64,000 nt of DNA from Eubacterium sp. (GCA_016292095.1 JAEFAB010000043.1:1-64000); one strand, 5' to 3'. Shown: positions 8,445 through 18,356, counted from the first letter of the stretch. Numbers and translations: made by a program. The notes: generated by a model not told the origin, from the letters alone.

Positions 8445-10454
8445 ATGGATATTATTAAAGAAAGATATGAAATTTCAATAGAACGAATTAGGGAAATTCA
8501 AACGGAAGGTGCTGTAAAGGCACCTTTTGCAGATTTTTTCGAAAAAAGCGGAAAGTTGATGGAGAAGATTGACGGATTGTATCAGATGGTTCAGTCCGGA
8601 GAATACAGAACTCTTTCGTTGGAAGAACTGGAAAAAATCAATGAAAGTTTATTCTGCGAAATTTACAGGGAAAACTATCAGGAAAGCTATGCAAATCCTG
8701 CCTATGCAGTGCAGCAGTTAGGAGAAGAATACGGAAAACTTCTCTGCTATCTGCATGTGGGAAATCGGAAGTTGATTCGCAGTGCGGTAAAGCAGGAAAC
8801 AGAAAAAATGGCATTGCAGATGGAACTGTTCATTGAAATCTACAATTACTTTGAAGAACTGGATACAACGGATGAAAAAGATATTTTTGAAACCGTTTAT
8901 TCTTACGAGAAAGACAATACGGAAATCTTTGTAGACGATCAGGTTGACGCCATGATTAATCCGGAACGGGATTACTATACGAGAATTGTCTTAGACAGTG
9001 ATCTGGAGGATTTGCGTTATCTGTATTATTACGGTGAACACGTAGGAAGCAATGAAGTTCAAATGGCTCAGTTTTTAAACGGACTTTCTCAGGAAAAGAT
9101 TGACCGGATTGCATCGACTTATACGGAAGGCTTCCGGGTTGGTTTTGTGAAAGCCGGAAAGCCGTTGGAGAAAAAAGGCTCCGTGCAAATCAGATACAAT
9201 GTGGGATTTGAACGGATTGTCCGAAAGGCAGTTGAAAATTTTGCGGCCATGGGACTGAAACCGATTATCAGTGTGAATTGTGTTTCCTCAACACCACCAA
9301 ATCCACAGTATGGCTTTGACCATAAAAATGATATGGGACTCTACTTTGACAAAGCCTATGTGAAGCGCAGTCTGGAGGTACGAAGACAGGCATTTGAAAT
9401 CCGCAAGGAACTGGCAGGACTGATGGCAGGACCTGCAGTGATTGAAATTTTCGGAGAAACCCCGTTCGAACCGGAAAGCAAGAAAGAGGCAATTGCACTT
9501 TCCGAAGAACAGCAGAAACTGAAAGTTCAGTATATGAATGATGCGGCACAGCTGACACAGCAGTTTATCAAAGAAGAGGAACGTAGTTTTACAATCATTG
9601 CATTTCCGATTCCGGAGTTTGGAGAGGATTTTGAGGCAATGTTTGAAGAAACCATCAAAATCAATACGCTGGATGCAAATCTTTATGAACAGGTGCAGCA
9701 GCAGTTGATTGATACATTGGACCGGGCAGAGTATGTACGTGTTGTAGGTTCCGGGGAAAACAAAACCTATATGAACGTACAGTTGCAGAAACTCAACAAC
9801 CCGGAAAAAGAAAGTAACTTTGAAAATTGTGTTGCCGATGTAAATATTCCGGTGGGAGAAGTGTTCACTTCGCCGAAACTGACGGGAACCAACGGAAAAC
9901 TTCATGTGAGTCAGGTTTATCTGAACGGTCTGAAATTCAATGAACTGGAAATTGATTTTGAAGACGGAAAAATCAAGAACTATACCTGTGGAAATTTTGA
10001 GGAAGAAGCAGACAATCAAAAATATATTCGGGAAAATATTCTGTTTAACCACGAAACCTTACCGATTGGCGAGTTTGCCATTGGAACCAACACTACGGCA
10101 TATGTTATCGCAAATAAATACGATGCGGTATATAAGCTGCCGATTCTGATTGTGGAGAAGATGGGACCGCACTTCGCAGTGGGGGATACCTGCTACAGCT
10201 GGGAAGAGGACATTAAGGTGTACAATCCGGATGGAAAGGAAATTATTGCCAGAGACAATGAAATTTCCGTTTTGCGAAAGACGGACGTGTCGAAAGCATA
10301 CTTCGGATGTCATACGGATATTACCATTCCTTATGATGAATTGGGAGAGATAACCGCTGTCACTAAAGACGGGGAAGAAATTACGATTATTAAAGACGGA
10401 AGATTTGTTTTGGCGGGAACAGAATTGTTAAATGAACCTTTTCAGGAAAAATAG
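8445..10454 (+). CDS. M29-like aminopeptidase
   Basis: 669 residues, longer than the roughly 410-residue classic M29 enzymes because of an added N-terminal alpha-helical part (about residues 1-270). The C-terminal half holds M29-style segments: NIPVGEVFTSPK, then the acidic LPIGEFAIGTNTTAY and a late GPHFAVGDTCYS, where the two-metal ligands (Glu, Glu, His, Asp) are expected. Family role: cytoplasmic metal-dependent release of N-terminal amino acids. Last gene of the pyrE operon, with a GGGGG site before the ATG. The assignment rests on the C-terminal motifs; the N-terminal domain is not recognised. Confidence 0.75.
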   Translation: MDIIKERYEISIERIREIQTEGAVKAPFADFFEKSGKLMEKIDGLYQMVQSGEYRTLSLEELEKINESLFCEIYRENYQESYANPAYAVQQLGEEYGKLLCYLHVGNRKLIRSAVKQETEKMALQMELFIEIYNYFEELDTTDEKDIFETVYSYEKDNTEIFVDDQVDAMINPERDYYTRIVLDSDLEDLRYLYYYGEHVGSNEVQMAQFLNGLSQEKIDRIASTYTEGFRVGFVKAGKPLEKKGSVQIRYNVGFERIVRKAVENFAAMGLKPIISVNCVSSTPPNPQYGFDHKNDMGLYFDKAYVKRSLEVRRQAFEIRKELAGLMAGPAVIEIFGETPFEPESKKEAIALSEEQQKLKVQYMNDAAQLTQQFIKEEERSFTIIAFPIPEFGEDFEAMFEETIKINTLDANLYEQVQQQLIDTLDRAEYVRVVGSGENKTYMNVQLQKLNNPEKESNFENCVADVNIPVGEVFTSPKLTGTNGKLHVSQVYLNGLKFNELEIDFEDGKIKNYTCGNFEEEADNQKYIRENILFNHETLPIGEFAIGTNTTAYVIANKYDAVYKLPILIVEKMGPHFAVGDTCYSWEEDIKVYNPDGKEIIARDNEISVLRKTDVSKAYFGCHTDITIPYDELGEITAVTKDGEEITIIKDGRFVLAGTELLNEPFQEK

Positions 10455-10483
10455 GGATTACATCTTCCTTTTTCAAGGGAATA

Positions 10484-10492
10484 TGTTACAAT
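10484..10492 (+). promoter_or_regulatory. Extended -10 promoter of the pur operon
   Basis: TGT followed by TACAAT is an extended -10 element, with no clear -35. Predicted start near 10499 leaves a leader of about 50 bases, too short for a purine riboswitch aptamer plus expression platform. Confidence 0.5.
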
Positions 10493-10549
10493 AGAAAGAG
10501 CGTTAAATTTCTAACAATAATGATAATAAATTAAAAAAGGAGAAAAATA

Positions 10550-11050
10550 ATGGCTAAAGTAGGAATTGTTATGGGGAGTGATTCAGATTTGCCTATCATG
10601 AGCAAGGCAGCTGAATTTTTAGACAAAGTGGGTATTGATTATGAAATGACAATTATTTCAGCCCACAGAGAACCTGATATTTTCTTTGACTGGGCAAAAG
10701 GTGCAGAAGGAAGAGGAATTAAGGTAATTATTGCAGGTGCCGGTAAGGCAGCTCATTTACCGGGAATGTGTGCAGCATTGTTCCCAATGCCTGTTATTGG
10801 TATTCCAATGAAGACCTCTGATTTAGGTGGTGTAGATTCTCTTTACTCCATCGTACAGATGCCATCCGGAATTCCGGTTGCAACAGTGGCCATTAACGGC
10901 GGACAGAATGCAGGAATTCTTGCAGCGAAGATCCTTGCAACATCAGATGCCGAATTATTAAATAAATTAAAAGACTTCAGTGAAGAAATGAAAAATTCTG
11001 TAGTGGAAAAAGCAGAACGTCTTGATGAAGTAGGCTATAAGAATTACTAG
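10550..11050 (+). CDS. purE: 5-(carboxyamino)imidazole ribonucleotide mutase
   Basis: 166 residues, class I PurE. Moves the carboxyl group of N5-CAIR to give CAIR in purine synthesis. Seen: the substrate-binding GSDSDLPIM near the N-terminus, SAHREPD, and the loop AGAGKAAHLPGM. Class I PurE normally needs PurK to make N5-CAIR; no purK is in this window. It is first in purE-purM-purN-purD. The gap to purM is 51 bases and holds an AGAAGGAG site. Confidence 0.96.
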   Translation: MAKVGIVMGSDSDLPIMSKAAEFLDKVGIDYEMTIISAHREPDIFFDWAKGAEGRGIKVIIAGAGKAAHLPGMCAALFPMPVIGIPMKTSDLGGVDSLYSIVQMPSGIPVATVAINGGQNAGILAAKILATSDAELLNKLKDFSEEMKNSVVEKAERLDEVGYKNY

Positions 11051-11101
11051 AAAAAAGTAACAGGGAAACATTTATTTTTTTAAAGAGAAGGAGATTATCA
11101 T

Positions 11102-12127
11102 ATGGATTACAAGACATCCGGAGTAGATATTGAAGCAGGATACAAGTCAGTGGAATTAATGAAAGCAAGCATTAAGGAAACAATGAGACCAGAAGTTTTA
11201 GGTGGAATCGGTGGATTTGCCGGAGCTTTTGATTTATCATCAATCAAAAATATGGAAGAACCGGTTTTACTGTCAGGAACAGACGGCTGTGGAACAAAGG
11301 TAAAATTAGCATTTGTTATGGATAAGCATGACACAATCGGTATTGATGCCGTAGCAATGTGTGTAAACGACATTGCATGTTCCGGTGGAGAACCATTATT
11401 CTTCTTAGATTATATTGCATGTGGCAAGAACTATCCTGAAAAGATTGCAACAATCGTTAGCGGTGTGGCAGAAGGATGTAAACAGTCCGGTGCAGCATTA
11501 GTTGGTGGTGAAACAGCAGAACATCCGGGATTAATGCCTGAAGATGATTATGATTTAGCTGGATTTGCTGTAGGTGTTGTTGACAAGAAAGATTTAATTA
11601 CAGGAGAAAACATCAAGCCCGGCGATGCTTTAATCGGTATTGCATCCAGTGGTGTTCACAGCAACGGATTTTCATTAGTTCGTAAAGTATTCGATATGAC
11701 AGAAGAATCTTTAAATACATACTATGATGAATTAGGAAAGACTTTAGGAGAAGCGTTAATCGAGCCAACAAGAATTTACGTTAAGGCTCTTAAGAACGTG
11801 AAAGAAGCAGGCGTTACAATCAAGGGTTGTAGCCATATTACCGGTGGTGGATTCTATGAAAACATTCCTAGAATGCTTCCGGACGGTGTTAAGGCAGTTG
11901 TTAAGAAAGACAGCTATGAAGTACCTGCAATCTTCAAACTCTTAGCAGAAAAAGGTGATATTTCCGAAGAAATGATGTATAACACATACAACATGGGTAT
12001 CGGTATGATTCTTGCTGTAGATCCGGCAGACGTGGATACTACCATGAAAGCTTTGGAAGCAGCAGGAGATAAATGTTTTGTTGTTGGTCAGATTGAAGCA
12101 GGCGAAAAGGTTGCAGAACTGATTTAA
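11102..12127 (+). CDS. purM: Phosphoribosylformylglycinamidine cyclo-ligase (AIR synthetase)
   Basis: 341 residues. ATP-dependent ring closure of FGAM to AIR. Seen: the N-terminal YKTSGVDIEAGYKSVELMK, the glycine-rich SGTDGCGTKVKLA, VNDIACSGGEPLFFLDY, and GGETAEHPG, all typical of PurM. The length is normal. The purN start lies 17 bases after the stop. Nearby pur genes cover only part of the ten-step pathway; purL, purQ, purC, purB and purH are not seen here. Confidence 0.97.
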   Translation: MDYKTSGVDIEAGYKSVELMKASIKETMRPEVLGGIGGFAGAFDLSSIKNMEEPVLLSGTDGCGTKVKLAFVMDKHDTIGIDAVAMCVNDIACSGGEPLFFLDYIACGKNYPEKIATIVSGVAEGCKQSGAALVGGETAEHPGLMPEDDYDLAGFAVGVVDKKDLITGENIKPGDALIGIASSGVHSNGFSLVRKVFDMTEESLNTYYDELGKTLGEALIEPTRIYVKALKNVKEAGVTIKGCSHITGGGFYENIPRMLPDGVKAVVKKDSYEVPAIFKLLAEKGDISEEMMYNTYNMGIGMILAVDPADVDTTMKALEAAGDKCFVVGQIEAGEKVAELI

Positions 12128-12144
12128 TAAAGAAGGAGAAAATC

Positions 12145-12744
12145 ATGATACGTGTTGGTGTAATGGTTTCCGGTGGAGGAACAAACCTTCAGGCAATTTT
12201 GGATGCAGTGGATGCTGGAAAAATTACAAATGCTTCTATTGAAGTAGTTATCAGTAATAAGAAAGATGCATATGCTTTGGAAAGAGCAAAGAAGCATAAC
12301 ATTGCCGCAGTTGCAGTTTCTCCAAAAGACTATGAAACAAGAGAAGAATTTAACAAAGCGTTAATTGAAACAACAGATTCTTACAATCTTGACTTAATTG
12401 TATTGGCGGGATTTTTGGTAGTACTTCCAAAAGAATTTGTTCAGAAATATGAAGGAAGAATCATTAACATTCATCCTTCCTTAATCCCATCTTTTTGCGG
12501 AGATGGATTTTACGGATTACATGTTCACGAAGCGGCATTGGCTCGTGGTGTGAAGGTAACCGGAGCAACCGTTCATTTTGTGGATGAAGGAACCGATACA
12601 GGTCCGATCATCTATCAGAAGGCAGTGGAAATTTTACCGGATGATACACCGGAAGTTTTACAGAAACGTGTAATGGAACAGGCGGAATGGAAGATTCTTC
12701 CGGAAGCAATCAATGCCATTGCAAATGGTTCCGTGAAATTTTAA
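12145..12744 (+). CDS. purN: Phosphoribosylglycinamide formyltransferase
   Basis: 199 residues. Formylates GAR with 10-formyl-THF. Seen: MVSGGGTNLQAI at the N-terminus for phosphate binding, NIHPSLIPSF holding the catalytic Asn-His pair, and HFVDEGTDTGPII containing the catalytic Asp region. It sits between purM (17-base gap) and purD (28-base gap), each with its own AAGGAG or AGGAG site. Confidence 0.96.
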   Translation: MIRVGVMVSGGGTNLQAILDAVDAGKITNASIEVVISNKKDAYALERAKKHNIAAVAVSPKDYETREEFNKALIETTDSYNLDLIVLAGFLVVLPKEFVQKYEGRIINIHPSLIPSFCGDGFYGLHVHEAALARGVKVTGATVHFVDEGTDTGPIIYQKAVEILPDDTPEVLQKRVMEQAEWKILPEAINAIANGSVKF

Positions 12745-12772
12745 TGAAGTACAAAGATAGAGGAGATACGAG

Positions 12773-14044
12773 ATGAAAGTTTTAATCGTTGGAAGCGGCG
12801 GAAGAGAACATGCCATTGCTACAGCTGTAGCAAAGAGTCCAAAAGTAGATAAGATTTATTGTGCACCGGGAAATGCAGGAATCGGACAGATTGCCGAATG
12901 CGTTAATATTGGTGCAATGGAATTCGATAAACTGGTTGCATTTGCAAAGGAAAACGAAATTGATTTAACTGTTGTCGGAATGGATGACCCGTTGGTAGGC
13001 GGTGTTGTAGATGAATTTGAAAAAGAAGGACTTCGTGTATTCGGACCAAGAAAGAATGCAGCAATCCTGGAAGGCTCTAAAGCATTTTCCAAGGATTTAA
13101 TGAAGAAGTACAATATTCCGACTGCAACTTATGAAAACTTCAATTCTCCGGAAGAAGCAAAAGCATATTTGGAAACTTCAAAGTATCCAATCGTTTTAAA
13201 GGCAGACGGTCTTGCTCTCGGTAAGGGCGTATTAATCTGCAATACAAAAGAAGAAGCAATGGATGGCGTAAACGAACTGATGCTTGATAAGAAGTTCGGT
13301 GATGCAGGAAATACAATTGTTATTGAAGAATTTATGACAGGTCGTGAAGTTTCAGTACTTTCTTATGTGGATGGAAAGACGATTAAGATTATGACTTCTG
13401 CACAGGATCATAAGAGAGCAAAGGACGGAGATCAGGGATTGAATACCGGTGGTATGGGAACATTCTCCCCAAGTCCTTTCTATACAGATGAAGTAGACGA
13501 ATTCTGTAAGAAATATATCTATCAGGCAACGGTAGATGCCATGGCAGCTGAAGGAAGAGAATTTAAGGGAATTATCTTCTTTGGATTAATGCTGACAGAA
13601 GAAGGACCAAAGGTATTGGAATATAATGCAAGATTTGGTGATCCGGAAGCGCAGGTTGTTCTGCCACGCATGCAGAACGATATTGTGGAAGTGTTTGAAG
13701 CATGTATTGACGGAACACTGGATCAGATTGATTTACAGTTCGAAGACAACGCAGCAGTTTGTGTTGTTCTTGCCAGCGATGGTTATCCTGTTTCTTATGA
13801 AAAAGGATTTGAAATCAAAGGATTGGAACAGTTTGAACAGAAGGAAGGCTACTATGTATTCCATGCAGGAACAAAGCTTTCTGACGGAAAGATTGTTACA
13901 AATGGAGGAAGAGTTCTTGGCGTAACAGCAAAGGGTAAAGACTTAAAAGAAGCAAGAGCGAATGCATATGAAGCAACAAAACTGATTGATTTCGAAAACA
14001 AATATATGAGAAATGATATCGGTAAGGCAATCGATGAAGCTTAA
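12773..14044 (+). CDS. purD: Phosphoribosylamine-glycine ligase (GAR synthetase)
   Basis: 423 residues. ATP-dependent joining of glycine to phosphoribosylamine. Seen: the start KVLIVGSGGREHAI, an ATP-grasp core with KADGLALGKGV, the GDQGLNTGGMGTFSP loop, and YNARFGDPEAQ. Normal length for a single-function PurD. The next gene starts 19 bases after the stop without a terminator between, so readthrough into it is likely. Confidence 0.97.
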   Translation: MKVLIVGSGGREHAIATAVAKSPKVDKIYCAPGNAGIGQIAECVNIGAMEFDKLVAFAKENEIDLTVVGMDDPLVGGVVDEFEKEGLRVFGPRKNAAILEGSKAFSKDLMKKYNIPTATYENFNSPEEAKAYLETSKYPIVLKADGLALGKGVLICNTKEEAMDGVNELMLDKKFGDAGNTIVIEEFMTGREVSVLSYVDGKTIKIMTSAQDHKRAKDGDQGLNTGGMGTFSPSPFYTDEVDEFCKKYIYQATVDAMAAEGREFKGIIFFGLMLTEEGPKVLEYNARFGDPEAQVVLPRMQNDIVEVFEACIDGTLDQIDLQFEDNAAVCVVLASDGYPVSYEKGFEIKGLEQFEQKEGYYVFHAGTKLSDGKIVTNGGRVLGVTAKGKDLKEARANAYEATKLIDFENKYMRNDIGKAIDEA

Positions 14045-14063
14045 GGGATAAGGAAGGTAAGTC

Positions 14064-15725
14064 ATGAAACAGTTAAGAAGTTTATTATTAGTGATGATAA
14101 TGATGGTCCTGGGATTAGCGGGAACAGCTACCGTAGCGGCAGCACCGACAGATTTGTCATCAATGACTATTTATGCTGTTGATGCAGCAGGAAACAAAAC
14201 AGAAGTACCAATTGAGTTCAATTCTACAACATACAGTTATGATATCACTGTTAAATCGACAGCGTTAACAATTGATATTGTGTTCAAAACAGAAGATGCA
14301 ACTTCTACAGCACAGATTGTAAATGCTCCGTATAACACAAGATTGGACATCGGTGCAAACAATAAGACACAGGTATTGGTTACTGCAGCAAACAGAGCGA
14401 CAGCAACATATACAATTAACACGACAAGACTTACAGCAGATCAGGATGCAAACTTCAGTTACGAAAAGACTGAAGATGCTACGGAAGAAAAAGAAACAAA
14501 GGCTGAAAAAGCAGAAAAGAATGCAACAAAAGTCACTGTTGGAAAAAGAACATTAAAGATTAAAAAGAAAATCACTGAGGAAGTTCCAAAGGGATTTGAC
14601 AAAAGCACCTATGAATATCAGGGAAAGAAATATGATTGTATCGTAAAGGGTGATGCTGATCACTTGGTTGCACTTTACCTGTACAATTCCAAGGTGGAAG
14701 GTTTTTACGTATACGATAAGGACCAGGATGATTTCTATCCGTTAAAGAACATCAATGTTGCCAGCAGAATGTATACAATTATCAGTAACAGCCAGCCGGC
14801 AGATGTATTAAAGAACTACAGCAGAGAATCCATCGAAATCGGGGATGAAAAAGTAAAGGCTTGGGTTCTTGATGCAGAAGAAGGTGTTTATCTTGTTTAT
14901 GCAATGAACTGGGACGAAGAAGTAAACCTGTATGCATATGATTCAGAGGAAGGTGTATTCCAGAGATACATGATTAATGAAGATGCATTTTCTCAGCAGG
15001 AAGCTGCGGAAGTGGCATACAGAAAGCTTCAGAAGAACAGAACAACACTTGCAAATAAGTACAACAGATTGTTGAAGGTTATTGCAGGATTAATCATTTT
15101 CATTGTGATGTTAATCTTCATTTTAATTAACATGAAGCTGGATCGTAAGGCAAAGAAACTTCAGAAGGAAGAAAGCGTTGCCGATGATGAGTTGGATGAT
15201 GAAGAGTACAATGAAAAGCAGAGAAAGAAAGCTGAAAAGAAAAAGTTAAAAGAAGAAAAGAAAAATAAAAAAGAAGAGTCCGTTTCTGAAGAAGACTTAA
15301 GAGAAGTACCGGAAGAAAATGAAGACGCAGAAGTGGAAGATTTTACAGAAGATACTGAAGAAGAGGAACCGGAAGAACAGCCAAAGCGTGGATTGTTCGG
15401 AAAGAGAAAAATTGCCGGCGGTGTTTACGGTGATGTTCCGACATTTGGTTCCGACATGGAATCTTCAGAAGGATTTTACGGTGGAGAAATTCTGGAAGAG
15501 GATGAGGTATTAATTGATATTACTTCAGATGAACCGGAAGAACCGGAAAACCAGTTCGAAATTTCCAAACCGGAAGAAGCGGTTGATGAAAAGAAAATCA
15601 CACCGGAAGAAATTATGAAAAATGAAGAAGAGGACTTAAAAGAGACTTTGAAATCAATGTTGCCTCCAAAGGAAGAGGATGACGACGATGATGATGATGA
15701 TTTTGAATTCATTGATTTAGACTAA
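14064..15725 (+). CDS. Secreted/membrane protein with cadherin-like beta-sandwich domain and acidic cytoplasmic tail
   Basis: 553 residues. Layout seen: a signal peptide (about 1-27, ending TVAAA); a cadherin-like beta-sandwich domain (about 28-130); a Lys/Glu-rich linker; a second extracellular region; one membrane helix (about 338-358); and a roughly 195-residue cytoplasmic tail dominated by Glu, Asp and Lys that ends in a run of eight aspartates before FEFIDLD. Function unknown. It may be co-transcribed with purD. The acidic tail could bind cations or basic proteins (inference). The poly-Asp codons form a GAC/GAT microsatellite at about 15676-15702. Confidence 0.8.
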   Translation: MKQLRSLLLVMIMMVLGLAGTATVAAAPTDLSSMTIYAVDAAGNKTEVPIEFNSTTYSYDITVKSTALTIDIVFKTEDATSTAQIVNAPYNTRLDIGANNKTQVLVTAANRATATYTINTTRLTADQDANFSYEKTEDATEEKETKAEKAEKNATKVTVGKRTLKIKKKITEEVPKGFDKSTYEYQGKKYDCIVKGDADHLVALYLYNSKVEGFYVYDKDQDDFYPLKNINVASRMYTIISNSQPADVLKNYSRESIEIGDEKVKAWVLDAEEGVYLVYAMNWDEEVNLYAYDSEEGVFQRYMINEDAFSQQEAAEVAYRKLQKNRTTLANKYNRLLKVIAGLIIFIVMLIFILINMKLDRKAKKLQKEESVADDELDDEEYNEKQRKKAEKKKLKEEKKNKKEESVSEEDLREVPEENEDAEVEDFTEDTEEEEPEEQPKRGLFGKRKIAGGVYGDVPTFGSDMESSEGFYGGEILEEDEVLIDITSDEPEEPENQFEISKPEEAVDEKKITPEEIMKNEEEDLKETLKSMLPPKEEDDDDDDDDFEFIDLD

Positions 15726-15746
15726 AGATAAGTGCTCAATAATTAC

Positions 15747-15778
15747 TTAATGCTCTGGGCGAAAGTCTGGAGCATTAA
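15747..15778 (+). promoter_or_regulatory. 14-bp hairpin with a GAAA tetraloop, between the cadherin-like gene and clpC
   Basis: TTAATGCTCTGGGC pairs with GTCTGGAGCATTAA, allowing G-U pairs, around a GAAA (GNRA) tetraloop closed by C-G. It is followed by AAAATATA rather than a T run, so it is a poor intrinsic terminator. It could be a transcript-end stabiliser or a structured part of the clpC leader. Confidence 0.55.
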
Positions 15779-15807
15779 AAATATAACCGGAAAATGGAGG
15801 AAAGGAT

Positions 15808-18276
15808 ATGCAGGCAGGAAAATATACAGTTCAGATGCAGAAAGCCATGGAAAGCGCAAGAGAACTGGCTAGCGGAATGGGAATGCGCTATATCGGTACA
15901 GAACACATTCTGGCCGGATTGGCAAGTGTTGCAGACAGTGTTGCTGCAAACGTGTTATACAACTATGAATTGGTTTATAACGACATTGTATCAGCCATTG
16001 AGCAGGACATGGATGTCAAGTATATGCAGAAAAAGCGCAGTAAAGGACGGAATCTCTCCTTATCCAGCAGAGCACAGGCGTTGATGAACCGTGCTGAAGC
16101 CGAAGCCCATAAGAGCGGAATGCCGAAAATCGGTACAGAACATGTTTTGCTGGCTATGATTGCGGAGCCGGACTGTGAAGCCCATGCAATTATTGACAGC
16201 TATCGAATCAGCTTCAAAAAAGTATGCGGAGACTTATTGAAGGTAATGAATCGGGATCCCGCTGAAATTAAAATATATGTGAAAAATCCAAAGAAAGGAA
16301 AGCGGAATGCCCAGGCATCTGCTACTCCGACTTTGGATAAATACGGAAGAGATATGACGGCAGCAGCTGCAAGAAAGCAGTTGGACCCGGTAATCGGAAG
16401 AGAAACGGAAATCGAAAGAATTCTGCAAATTCTCAGCAGACGTACCAAAAACAATCCTTGTCTGGTAGGAGAACCGGGTGTGGGTAAGACCGCTATTGTG
16501 GAAGCAATTGCCCAGCGTATTTGCGAAGGCACCATCCCAAAGAGTATGGTTGGAAAACGACTCATTAGTCTGGACTTATCCGGAACTGTAGCCGGTTCAA
16601 AGTATCGTGGAGAATTTGAGGAGCGTCTGAAGGCGATTATTGATGAGGTAGAGGCTGCAGGCAATATCATTCTTTTTGTCGATGAAATTCATACGATTAT
16701 CGGTGCAGGCGGAGCAGAAGGCTCCATGGATGCATCAAATATTTTGAAACCTTCATTGACCAAGGGAAATCTGAAAATTATCGGCGCGACAACCATAGCG
16801 GAATATCGCAAATATTTTGAAAAGGATGCGGCACTGGAAAGAAGATTTCAGCCGGTTAATGTAGAAGAACCGACAGAAGAACAGGCGGTGGAAATTCTGA
16901 AAGGACTTCGTACCGCTTATGAAGATTATCATAACGTAACGATTTCCGACGAAGCACTGGAGGCAGCAGTTCAATTGTCCGTTCGTTACATCAATGACAG
17001 AAATCTGCCGGATAAGGCAATTGATTTGATTGATGAGGCAAGTTCTAAAATGCACATTCGCGAAGTGCCAAAGCCAAAGAGCTTGATTGATTTGGAACTG
17101 AAGGTAGAAGAATTAAATCTTCAGTTGGAAATGTGTGTCAGACATTCTGACTTCAAAGCAGCAACCCAGCTGAAAAAAGAGTTGGAAAAGACGACGGAAA
17201 AAATGAAGAAAGCCACTGCAAAATGGGAAGGCAGTGATATTGCATACAGACCGGTTATTCAGGAAGAATCCATTCAGGAAATTGTTTCCATGTGGACAGG
17301 AATTCCGATTACAAAGATGGGTAAGAATGAGCAACAGAGATTGCTGAAGTTGGAATCCATCCTTCACAAGAGAGTGGTTGGACAGGAAGAAGCAGTAGAG
17401 GCCGTGGCAAAAGCCGTGAGACGAGGCAGAGTTGGACTTAAGAATCCAAACCGCCCGACCGGTTCTTTCTTATTCCTGGGACCTACCGGTGTGGGAAAAA
17501 CGGAATTGTCCAAGGCACTGGCAGAAGCGGTGTTCGGTTCGGAAGATTCCATTATCCGTGTCGATATGTCCGAATATATGGAAAAACACAGTGTATCCAA
17601 GATGATTGGTTCCCCTCCGGGATATGTAGGGTTTGATGATGGAGGACAGTTAAGCGACAAGGTACGTAAAAATCCTTATTCGGTTATTCTGTTTGATGAA
17701 ATCGAAAAGGCTCATCCGGATGTGTTTAACATTTTACTTCAGGTACTGGATGACGGACAGATTACGGATTCCAAAGGAAGAAAAATCAACTTTAAGAATA
17801 CAATCATTATTATGACTTCCAACGCAGGGGCAGGAAGAATTGTTGATCCAAAGCATTTGGGATTTACCCATGGTGACGTGGAAAAACAGGATTATGAGAA
17901 AATGAAATCCAATGTCATGGAAGAGGTCAAGAAGATGTTCAAACCGGAATTTATTAACCGAATTGACGACATCATTGTATTCCATGCACTGACTCAGAAA
18001 GAAGTGAAGAGTATTGTAACCATTATGCTGAATGTTTTAAAGAAACAGGTGAAACAGCAGATGGACATTGAATTAAAATTCCAAAACAGCCTGAAACAAT
18101 ATCTGGCAACGGAAAGTTACGATAAAAAGTACGGAGCACGTCCTTTGAGACGAATGATTCAGAGCAAAGTTGAGGATGCTCTGGCGGAAGAAATTCTGGC
18201 CGGTAAGGTGAATCGAGGAGATTGTGTAACAATTTCATATAAAGGAAAACAAATTGATATTTCGGTTGCCGAATAG
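15808..18276 (+). CDS. clpC: ATP-dependent Clp protease ATP-binding subunit ClpC
   Basis: 822 residues. AAA+ unfoldase feeding ClpP. Seen: two Clp N-terminal repeats (about 1-145), Walker A GEPGVGKT at 221-228 with Walker B LFVDEIH, a UVR-type coiled-coil middle region (about 430-462), and a second Walker A GPTGVGKT at 558-565 with LFDEIEKAHP. The UVR segment and size mark ClpC rather than ClpA or ClpB. The usual ctsR-mcsA-mcsB genes are not upstream, so regulation differs from Bacillus. ATG preceded by GGAGGAAAG. Confidence 0.95.
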   Translation: MQAGKYTVQMQKAMESARELASGMGMRYIGTEHILAGLASVADSVAANVLYNYELVYNDIVSAIEQDMDVKYMQKKRSKGRNLSLSSRAQALMNRAEAEAHKSGMPKIGTEHVLLAMIAEPDCEAHAIIDSYRISFKKVCGDLLKVMNRDPAEIKIYVKNPKKGKRNAQASATPTLDKYGRDMTAAAARKQLDPVIGRETEIERILQILSRRTKNNPCLVGEPGVGKTAIVEAIAQRICEGTIPKSMVGKRLISLDLSGTVAGSKYRGEFEERLKAIIDEVEAAGNIILFVDEIHTIIGAGGAEGSMDASNILKPSLTKGNLKIIGATTIAEYRKYFEKDAALERRFQPVNVEEPTEEQAVEILKGLRTAYEDYHNVTISDEALEAAVQLSVRYINDRNLPDKAIDLIDEASSKMHIREVPKPKSLIDLELKVEELNLQLEMCVRHSDFKAATQLKKELEKTTEKMKKATAKWEGSDIAYRPVIQEESIQEIVSMWTGIPITKMGKNEQQRLLKLESILHKRVVGQEEAVEAVAKAVRRGRVGLKNPNRPTGSFLFLGPTGVGKTELSKALAEAVFGSEDSIIRVDMSEYMEKHSVSKMIGSPPGYVGFDDGGQLSDKVRKNPYSVILFDEIEKAHPDVFNILLQVLDDGQITDSKGRKINFKNTIIIMTSNAGAGRIVDPKHLGFTHGDVEKQDYEKMKSNVMEEVKKMFKPEFINRIDDIIVFHALTQKEVKSIVTIMLNVLKKQVKQQMDIELKFQNSLKQYLATESYDKKYGARPLRRMIQSKVEDALAEEILAGKVNRGDCVTISYKGKQIDISVAE

Positions 18277-18295
18277 GTATAAAAAAAGGTATAAT
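18266..18295 (+). promoter_or_regulatory. Putative promoter of the 18357 gene
   Basis: TTGCCG at 18266-18271 and a perfect TATAAT at 18290-18295, 18 bases apart. It overlaps the end of clpC, leaving a leader of about 55 bases before the next start. Confidence 0.5.
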
Positions 18296-18356
18296 AGACT
18301 TAGGCTCAACGGAGCGGAAGAGGAAGTCCAAAGAGACTTGAAAACAGGAGGATAAG

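Noticed and set aside
9288-10052. 254-codon minus-strand ORF opposite the aminopeptidase gene
   Set aside because: Fully inside a gene with clear motifs on the plus strand; no start signal and unusual Cys/Phe-rich composition.
10493-10549. Purine riboswitch before purE
   Set aside because: The leader from the predicted start is only about 50 bases and no three-way junction can be drawn.
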